The position numbers and the translations under genes were made by a program. Below are positions 56,985 to 64,000 of a stretch of 64,000 nucleotides of DNA, in pieces. The stretch covers positions 247,001 through 311,000 of the forward strand of contig JAMWET010004065.1 of NCBI GenBank assembly GCA_024036415.1, written 5' to 3'. Within the stretch, counting starts at the first letter, position 1; each line of letters starts with the position of its first letter. This DNA is from Prochilodus magdalenae (lineage: Eukaryota > Chordata > Actinopteri > Characiformes > Prochilodontidae). The notes beneath the pieces were generated by a model. The model had not been told where the DNA came from. It saw only the letters and a program-made list of their open reading frames with translations, and did no database searches.

Positions 56985-57245
56985 TCAAATGTATTTATAT
57001 AGGCCTTTTTACAACTGATGCTTTCACAAAGCAGCTTTACAGAGAATCCAGCCCCCAAGAAACAAGGCAAGGGCGACAGTGGCAAGCGAAAATTCCCTCA
57101 GAGCAAGAAACCTTAAGAGGAACCAAGACTGAAATGGAGAACCCGTCCTTCTCAAGTAGACCCTGGATAGCAACACAAAACAGATCGGAATTTACAAGGC
57201 AGTCCATACATCCATATAATAGGCAATATTGAACAGGATAGCTGT
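56985..57245 (+). repeat. Fish interspersed repeat with AAGAAACCTTAAGAGGAACC
   Basis: TATTTATATAGGCC, CAAAGCAGCTTTACAGAGAA, GCGACAGTGGCAAG and AAGAAACCTTAAGAGGAACC in the order seen in many fish genomes. The 125-codon frame across it is not a gene. Confidence 0.55.
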
Positions 57246-57802
57246 ATGTAGGTTAGGGAATGGGTAGGGAATCAAACCCCAGTTTACAGCATGGGAGGCT
57301 GAGGTGTTATCCACTATGCTATACCAGCCACTATACAGTGGAATCGCAACTTTAAACATCTGAAGACTTTGAGAGTGATCTGCAGACAGTAAAATAAAAT
57401 AATAAGTTTAAAATTTTTTACTTGGCCAGTGGGGCCGAGGCCTGTTGGCTTCTGACTGTCTGCGTCCTGGGGGGGGCCCCACTGCAGATGTAAACACTGG
57501 ATGAAGGACTGGTGTTACTGTTTACCCTTCCACCTGTAGAACACAGTGGTTTTATGTTATGACTCAGTTTGGCCTCAAAGATGAAGAGACGACCTGTTTT
57601 GACATATACACAGTCACAACAGGATACGAACACTTTAATGCAGCTAATTTAGTTTTTTTGTTTTTTAGACAGTCAGTAAATTCTCAGCATTTATTAGAAT
57701 GTAACTCATGTAATGCGGACATTGAACAGGACTGTTAGATTTCAGGACCTTTTTACCAAGAGAGTTAATAGCGTGTGGAGGCATGAGAACACAAGAGAGT
57801 AG
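57246..57802. other. No recognisable feature
   Basis: No coding signal or named repeat. Confidence 0.3.
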
Positions 57803-58105
57803 AATCTGATAAGTCCGGTGCACATTTCAGTCATGTATCCTCTAGCAAGAGGGTAGACAGGATGTGGTTTGAGCTGCCCCTCTGTAAGTGCCACTTACCA
57901 GAGTCAGAGATAAGTGGTTACATGATGCTTAAAAAGTTCAGACAGTGACGTTACAAGTAACATACAAATGCACCAATGTAGTTACAGTGTTAAAAGCACA
58001 GCATGACATGTTTCAGATTCTGACCCATGGAAACACTCCACAGACTCTCAAAACCACAACCCTTTTGCAGTATGAGTCATCACTGCTAGCTTGGATTACA
58101 GCAAG
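57803..58105 (+). repeat. Interspersed repeat R1, copy 3
   Basis: TCTGATAAGTCCGGTGCACA, GACAGGATGTGGTTTGAGCT, CATGGAAACACTCCACAGAC, GCAGTATGAGTCATCA; same order as at 10080. Confidence 0.6.
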
Positions 58106-58184
58106 GCTCGTTTCTAATAGGCAGCATCTACAGTATATTTCCAAATGTATTGGCTCGTCTGCCTTTACACAAGCTTGTATATGA

Positions 58185-58742
58185 GCTTGAGTGACATCCC
58201 ATTCCTAATCCACAGGGTTTAATATTATGTCGGCCTACCCTTTGTAGCTATATCAGTGTCGTCTCCTCTGGGGCTTACCACAAGGTTTATGTTTATGAAT
58301 ATGAATATGTTTATGGGTATTTTTGACCATTCTTCCAAAAACGCATTTGTGAGGTCGGACATGTTGGACGAGAAGGCCTGGCTCGCAGTCTCCACTCTAA
58401 TTTATCCCAAAGCTGTACTGTTGGGTTCAGTGTCTTCCATGTGTCTCAGCATCCGCTGACCCCACTGAGTTGCTGTCGTTCCCAATCGCTTCCGCTTTGT
58501 TACAATCCCACTGACAGCTGACTGTGGAATACTTAGTAGTGAGGAAATTTCACCACTGGACTTGTTGCACAGGTGGCATCCTATCACGGCACCATGCGGC
58601 AATTCACAGAGCTCCTGAGAGCGACCCATTCTTTCACTATGTGTGTAGAAGCACTCTGCATGTCTAGGTGCTTGGTTTGGAAGTGATTGGAACACCTGAA
58701 TTCAACGACTTGGATGGGTGAGTGAATACTTTTGGCAATATA
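58185..58742 (-). mobile_element. Tc1-like deletion derivative, family TcD
   Basis: Minus strand: end ATATTGCCAAAAGTATTCAC, then transposase N-terminus MGRSQELCELPHGAVIGCHL, IPQSAVSGIVTKRKRLGTTA (helix-turn-helix) and a jump at about 58434 to distal text (GACATCCCATTCCTAATCC). Internally deleted. Confidence 0.75.
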
Positions 58743-58774
58743 ATGTATTTACAGAAAGGACTTGATTATTATTG

Positions 58775-59010
58775 GCCTGGTGTCACTCCACCCCCACCCC
58801 TACTGCACCATCTGCAGGAACTTTGCTAGAATATTTAAGCTGTGTTAGCAAACATGGTGGCCTGACCCCATACTGAGAGATACTACTTCTGTATGTGCAG
58901 CTCATTAAATATTCCCCGTGTCAGTCTAAATGTATCATCATTGATTGTTCCTGGTTATCTTCCTTCCCATTAGCACTGGTATCCCACACTTCCTTTTGGG
59001 TGCAGCTATA
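58775..59010 (+). mobile_element. Tc1-like remnant, family TcA
   Basis: GGCCTGGTGTCACTCCACC, CTGCACCATCTGCAGGAAC and the 3' flank TGGTTATCTTCCTTCCCATT match the 3' part of TcA. Confidence 0.6.
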
Positions 59011-59540
59011 TAAATCAATGGAGATTAGAGAGACAGGGAGAGGGTGAAAAGATAGCAGGCAAACTGCTGACCCGTTCTTTCAGAAGGGGCCAATAAGCAA
59101 AATAACAGCTAACGGAACAGTGTTTCTGTGGTCATAACCTTATATAGTTCAACCTCAGTCTGACAGCTAACCTGTACAAACCACACTGATATTTCCAAAG
59201 GCAAAGAGATGCAGTTTTGGATAAGATGAGCTCAACTTGTTTAATATATAATTAAATATGTATTTTTAGTCTGATTTTCAGGTTATTATGATTTTCTCTC
59301 TAATTAAACTAATTGTTTTGAACTGAGACTCTAATTCTCTAAACTCCTATTATTCTTTTTTTCCCATTTGTATATTTCTTCCTGTGGGAGATAATTTAGT
59401 AATATCTAAAAGCATTTTCGTGACACTAAAATAATAGAAGGTTTAAACATAATGAATCTTATTATGCTGTGTGAGTGTGCAGTCCTTTCTTTGTACCTGC
59501 ATGGTCTTAAGATTGAAAGATTGACTTAAGCATAACTAAT
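59011..59540. other. No recognisable feature
   Basis: AT-rich, no coding signal. Confidence 0.3.
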
Positions 59541-59544
59541 AATG

Positions 59545-59880
59545 TGTATTACATCCACCAGCGCGAATAACAGTGGTGACCGGATTTGGCATGGGCTGCA
59601 CAAGTGTCTGGATGTAGGCCACATCAATGTTTAAACTCTCTTGCATCAAAGGATTGCACAGTTGGGGGCCAGATTCGGTAGATGCCCTCCCTGGCACAAA
59701 GAGAGTTTCCTGTAGACTAGGATTTTATCCACTGCTGGTAGACCTGTATGACCGTACGCTTCCATACACCAGCAGATTCAGCTACTTCCTTCACACTATG
59801 GCTTTGGGCATGCCCAAATGCAGTCCCTCCTTTTAGCCAATCATAAACATCTGCTGACCATGTGACCATGTCTAAGTGTT
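59545..59880 (-). mobile_element. Tc1-like deletion derivative, family TcC
   Basis: Minus strand reads DWLKGGTAFGHAQSHSVKEV, AESAGVWKRTVIQVYQQW (helix-turn-helix), then, after a deletion, the C-terminus RLVQPMPNPVTTVIRAGG. No DDE core. Confidence 0.7.
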
Positions 59881-59931
59881 GGTCATTATTAGAACTGAGC
59901 AGTATTGAAAGCTATAACTAGCTCTCATGGA

Positions 59932-60139
59932 CGGTGTGGCTCAGCAGTTAACACCACTGCCCACCAGAGAGCTGCCACCCCATGTGGGAGACAGGGTTTG
60001 AATCCCAGTCTAGGTAGCAAATGCTGAGCTACACTAATGAGAGACCTTGGGCAAGACTCCTAACACTGCATTGGCCTAGCTGTAATATGAATAACCTTGT
60101 AAGTCACTCTGGAAAGAGCGTCAGCTAAATGTAAATGTA
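59932..60139 (+). mobile_element. tRNA-headed SINE with L2 LINE tail
   Basis: Head GGTGTGGCTCAGCAGTTAAC, B box GGGTTTGAATCCCAGTCT, tail GTAAGTCACTCTGGAAAGAG...GTAAATGTA. Confidence 0.75.
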
Positions 60140-60964
60140 TAACTAGCATTATTCAGTGTTTGAGCTAGCAGTAGTGAAGGTCTACAGCATGGTGCTTTGT
60201 AAAACCAAGAGTTTGAGGACAGGCAAAGAAGGAACACTTGTTACATACAAAAGCCAACTGAAATATGACTGGCTTTATGCCTAAAGCTGTGGTTGGTATG
60301 ATTTACTATTGTTTGTAATTGTAAACACATCCTTTGGAAATAAAGGAGTCTCTCTGTTGGCGGGATAGCTTATGGGTAGGACTGGGAATCACATCACTGG
60401 GAATGATCCTATAGTAGTAGGGTTGAATTGGGTGAATTGTATTTGCTTTGTTCAGTAGTCGTTCATCAGTCTCTAACAGACGATCAGCGCTGACAGGCCT
60501 TAAACAGAGTCTCTCTTCCTGCACAGTAATACAGATACAGCTAACCTCGTCACCTAAGTAAGCTATTAATGTTGGGTCTAATTACAGAAAGGATCAGTGT
60601 AGCTGAGTCCCATGACCCAAATTATTCTAATCACAGAAGAAATGACTAAAGTCAAATCCCATGACATCAGTGGTTTAGAGACAACAAGGCTGGAAACTGC
60701 TCAAAGGCAAAGACAGATGTCCTCTTGTCCGTGGGGTGCATGACTCTCTGTTCTCATCTACTAGATGCTCTCTACACTTGTAAAACCCACCATGTCTAAC
60801 CTTTCTTTCATTCTGTCACTGTCTTGTTGACGTTCAACACACTGTTTTATCATAGTTTTGCCATAAAATGGATTTTAACCCATGTATTTTAAATCATTCA
60901 TGGTGGAAGGGTACATGAGGGATGTTGTAAGTCAAAATAGTCGCCAAAGAAACCTTATTCTATC
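60140..60964. other. No recognisable feature
   Basis: No coding signal or named repeat. Confidence 0.3.
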
Positions 60965-60966
60965 AC

Positions 60967-61215
60967 TTATTTTAGTCGCTGTCCAACGAAAAACACGTAT
61001 CTCCACTTTTGTCCATTTTTACTTTTATGCATTATTTGAACACACCGGCTGCCGTTTACACTGAGTAAGGATCTCTTCATGAATGGACCAACAGAAATGG
61101 CCCAGAACTGTTCAGAAAGATGTCTGGTTCCATTGACTTACATTAAAGTTAAATGAGGTTTCTGGCCTCTCCTGTAAAGTTGCAGTTTAGGGGATACTTG
61201 TTTTTCTTTGAACAG
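60967..61215. mobile_element. MITE M1 copy
   Basis: Starts AGTCGCTGTCCAACGAAAAA and ends TTTTTCTTTGAACAGTGATG; the internal blocks match 35495. Confidence 0.75.
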
Positions 61216-61292
61216 TGATGATATACTGATACTCAGAGAACACGTGTTGGGTTACCGGTAGTTTTGGATAGTACATGATGTGGCTTTGTGTG

Positions 61293-61338
61293 TGTTGTAG
61301 ACATGGTGACCTCTGGCTCCCATCACCACCACTGTAAA
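61293..61338 (-). repeat. Short interspersed block, copy 1
   Basis: GTTGTAGACATGGTGACCTC ... CATCACCACCACTGTA is found inverted at 63718-63763. Confidence 0.55.
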
Positions 61339-61559
61339 GAGCATCTGAAGTTTGAAGGTTTTCATACAATCAGCCACTGAACCACTCTATTTACATCTCA
61401 AGGTCGGAATTATTCAGAGACTTTGGGGGGAAGTTGGAATATTTGGAGGAATTCCCCTTTACATAGCCAATCAGGGGCGGGAAGGAATAGTGCCTTTAAT
61501 TAGACATGTCATGCACTATTTAGATATAGAGTGTCAGGTCGTCCCAGGATAGGCACTAT

Positions 61560-62100
61560 TGGGACACTTCTCATGCCGGCCACCAGAGGTCAAACTCACC
61601 GGAATTCTGAGGATTCTTGCTCCTGCTCCCTCTCACCTAGCCCCTCCGCACCAGCCCTCTCTCACCTGCTCCCCATCCCAACTAATTGTCCTTTCCTTTA
61701 AATGGCCTCCCCCTCACTAGGTGTTTGTGGAGCATTAACCACCGTACTGTTTTTTGTACCAGCTGCTCTGTAATGGTCCTCAGTTCCAGAATTCCTTGAA
61801 TAATCCCTGTGTTTTTGTTACCTTTCCGAATATTCCCCCAGCCCCTGACTCTTGAGTTCTTCAGTCCCTAATGCCCTTGGTTTTTTTATGGTTTTTTTTT
61901 TTTTTTTTTTGGGGGGGGGGGATTGATATTTGAATATCTTTGGGATATCTTTTATATTTTTGAGACTTCTGCTTTGTTGTTTAAGAACTTCTTGGCATTA
62001 CATCTTTAAAAACCTTTTTGTGTTTTCACGTTTCTGCGATTTTTGTGTTTTTTGAATAAATCCTACCAGAATGGATCCTATCCCTGTGTCTGGGCAGCCC
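61560..62100 (+). other. LTR-like or leader-like stretch, uncertain
   Basis: Pyrimidine-rich DNA, poly-T then poly-G (61889-61921), GAATAAATCC at 62055-62064 and an ATGGATCC start at 62071 opening a 60-codon frame without a recognised Gag domain. Only suggestive. Confidence 0.2.
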
Positions 62101-62404
62101 TCATTACAAGATGACAGATGTAGATGTAATAAGCTAGGGAGCCATTTGAAATGGGACCTTATGCTGAGCATCATACAGTCTGAGTGTGTATGTGTACGAG
62201 GACAGATAGGCTATTATTGTCTTCCACATTACCTAAACTCGTCCCCCATTTAAGACTATTGTACATAGTACATCTTCTATCCATATCTTATATAACCTGG
62301 AATATGTATACACATATATCCTATTGCCTGTATACCTTTCATCTCTTTGTATCTACCACAGACTGACCAAAATGCATATATGGAAATGTGTACACTGTGT
62401 ACAT

Positions 62405-62870
62405 CACTCAGCCATAACATGAAAGCATCTTCTTGTTTCTACACTCACTATCCATTTTATCGGCCCCACTTTCCATATAGGGCCACTGTGAGAGTCTACA
62501 ACTACTGAAGTACAGTGTTCTTCAATGGTCAGGACCCCCACAGGACCTTGTTACATCTACACGGTGATTCAGCAAGGTAGGAGTGTCATTGGGTGGACAC
62601 AGTGTTTAAACACTCCAGCAGCAGTGCTGTGTCTGATCCACTCACACCAACACAACACACCACCACCACGTCAGTGTCACTACAGTGCTGAAAATGAACC
62701 ATCACTCACATAACACCTGCTCTGCGGGGGTCCTGTGGGGGTCCTGACCATTGAAGAACAGGGTACGGTGTACAGAGAAATAGACTGACTACAGTCTGTA
62801 CCTGTAGAACTACAGAGTGCTCCTATGTAATAAATGGAGCTGATAAAAAGGATGACGAGTCCACATTCAC
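62405..62870. mobile_element. Palindromic otophysan repeat P1, copy 3
   Basis: CAGCCATAACATGAAAGC, CAGTGCTGTGTCTGATCCAC, CACCACCACGTCAGTGTCAC and GTCCTGACCATTGAAGAACA match 25245 and 31800. Confidence 0.65.
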
Positions 62871-63307
62871 GAAGTACCCCATGTACTATGTAAATGGGGG
62901 TAACAGCGCCCTCTGCTGGACAAGCGCTGTCAGGATTGTTTATAATCTCCATGGCAACAAATCAACCCGCCTGTGTTTGGGCCTCTGTTTCTGTTAGCTT
63001 AGACAGCTAATGATAGCAGTGCAGGCTTCATTTTAGACCGTACAGGTGCAGAAATGAGTGTCTCACTAACATTTCACAAGAGAAATGGAGGAAACAAGGG
63101 ATTCAGAGAGCAGAGAGTGTTCGACTATCTGTACGGTAAGTTCAGAGGGAGCTACAGTGAGCTACTCATTTTTTTTCAGTTAGGGTCTCTTCCTAACAAA
63201 CTTTGGGTTGCTGAAATGTGAAAACAGGATTACATGAATATCCATAACCATCCTCATGCTTCAGAAATGCTAGAATATGCGACACTGGAGATTCGCAAAC
63301 ATCCTTG
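62871..63307. other. No recognisable feature
   Basis: No coding signal or named repeat. Confidence 0.3.
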
Positions 63308-63424
63308 TTGGAATTTTCCCGTTCCACCTTAAATGGTCCTGCGGTTACAGTCTGCCGCTATGGTTGTCTGTCAGCGCCCGAATGTAACTGCCGCACCATT
63401 TAAGGTGGAACGGGGAAATTCCAA
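63308..63424. mobile_element. Compact MITE / hairpin, 117 bp
   Basis: TTGGAATTTTCCCGTTCCAC...GCGGTTACA and the inverted TGTAACTGC...GTGGAACGGGGAAATTCCAA: arms of about 42 bp with few mismatches around a loop of about 33 bp. Confidence 0.8.
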
Positions 63425-64000
63425 CTAGAATCTGGCAAACAGGACACCAACCCGAGCATCGTCTATTATATGAACATTTAGGGGGATAAGAAGAAAAACG
63501 CTTATAGTAAATTAGAATTAAGTCAGTAATATCGTGTAGTCTCAGGTGTGCTAACATCCTGTTACGTCCATGATAACCTTCGAGCTATTTAAAGCGGAGT
63601 TCCACCAAAACTGTCCATCAGTTCTGAATAATTCCATCTTTAATATGTGAACAGAGTCATTTATTAAGGGCTGATGTGAAGTGGTACATTAAAGAGAAAC
63701 ATACACTCATGTTTCTATACAGTGGTGGTGATGGGAACCAGGGGTCACCATGTGTACAACACTAACATAGACAAAAATCCAAAACCACGAGTGAACCTAC
63801 ACATGAGCCCACAAGTGAGCCCACCAGCGAACCTACATCTGTCTTCCGAACTTTTGTATATAATGTAGTAATGTTCCGCCATGACAGGATTAAAATAAAT
63901 GAATTAGTAACAAAATGTTTTAGACCAAAATGTATTTTGTATCAGACCAAAAAATGTTAAAGGCTTCCGGCAGAGTACTCATAACCATTTAATGTAGTAA
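63425..64000. other. No gene seen; one short interspersed block
   Basis: Contains the inverted partner (63718-63763) of the block at 61293; nothing else recognised. Confidence 0.35.

Noticed and set aside
57418..57633. 71-codon minus frame and neighbouring short frames
   Set aside because: No motif, signal or conserved partner; expected by chance.

Overview
The window is vertebrate nuclear DNA, almost certainly from an otophysan teleost (characiform, catfish or gymnotiform type). The evidence is the repeat content: Tc1-like, hAT and Harbinger relics, LINE fragments with (TCTA)n tails, tRNA-headed SINEs with a fish LINE tail, long GT, AT and ATT microsatellites, and a large palindromic repeat that opens with a 'cagccataacat' motif, which I associate with otophysan genomes. 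No rRNA, canonical tRNA gene, CRISPR array or bacterial feature is visible. The species assignment is inference.

The only protein-coding genes I can build with confidence are two tandem, minus-strand immunoglobulin-superfamily genes of CD200-receptor type. Gene A has exons between 41168 and 31375 and gives 936 nt, 311 aa. Gene B has exons between 52746 and 47967 and gives 873 nt, 290 aa. Both have six exons with matching phases: signal peptide, IgV, IgC, transmembrane, and two cytoplasmic exons. Every intron is GT..AG and both joined reading frames stay open. The ectodomains and the lysine-containing transmembrane segments are alike, but the tails differ. Gene A ends in a tyrosine-bearing tail with an ITIM-like STYTNL. 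Gene B has small deletions and substitutions that remove every tail tyrosine and bring an early stop. This looks like a paired-receptor arrangement made by local duplication.

Layout. 1-25 kb: gene-poor and repeat-rich, with one solo LTR and one LTR-like segment, a Harbinger transposase relic, internally deleted Tc1 copies with intact ends, SINEs, LINE ends, and a 1-kb tandem duplication at 22.96-25.0 kb. 25.2-27.65 kb: a palindromic repeat leading into a 39-bp minisatellite that stays open for 543 codons; I regard it as a satellite rather than a gene. 28-31.3 kb: MITEs and a Rex1/CR1-type LINE 3' end running tail-to-tail into gene A. 31.4-41.2 kb: gene A, whose introns hold a palindrome, a nested Tc1-like > hAT > MITE stack, and a LINE with endonuclease and C-terminal remnants. 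41.2-47.9 kb: intergenic, with SINEs, triplet microsatellites and a solo LTR. 48.0-52.7 kb: gene B, with a 793-bp hAT element carrying a perfect 8-bp target duplication. 53-64 kb: an L2-type LINE 3' end, more Tc1 derivatives, SINEs and MITEs.

The transposons show two themes. Tc1-like copies in two families keep the N-terminal helix-turn-helix part of the transposase, joined by internal deletion to its extreme C-terminus, without a catalytic core. The L2 LINE 3' tail reappears as the 3' end of tRNA-headed SINEs, the expected signature of SINE parasitism on that LINE. All coordinates and motifs were read by eye; family names rest on recall of conserved motifs, not on a database search.
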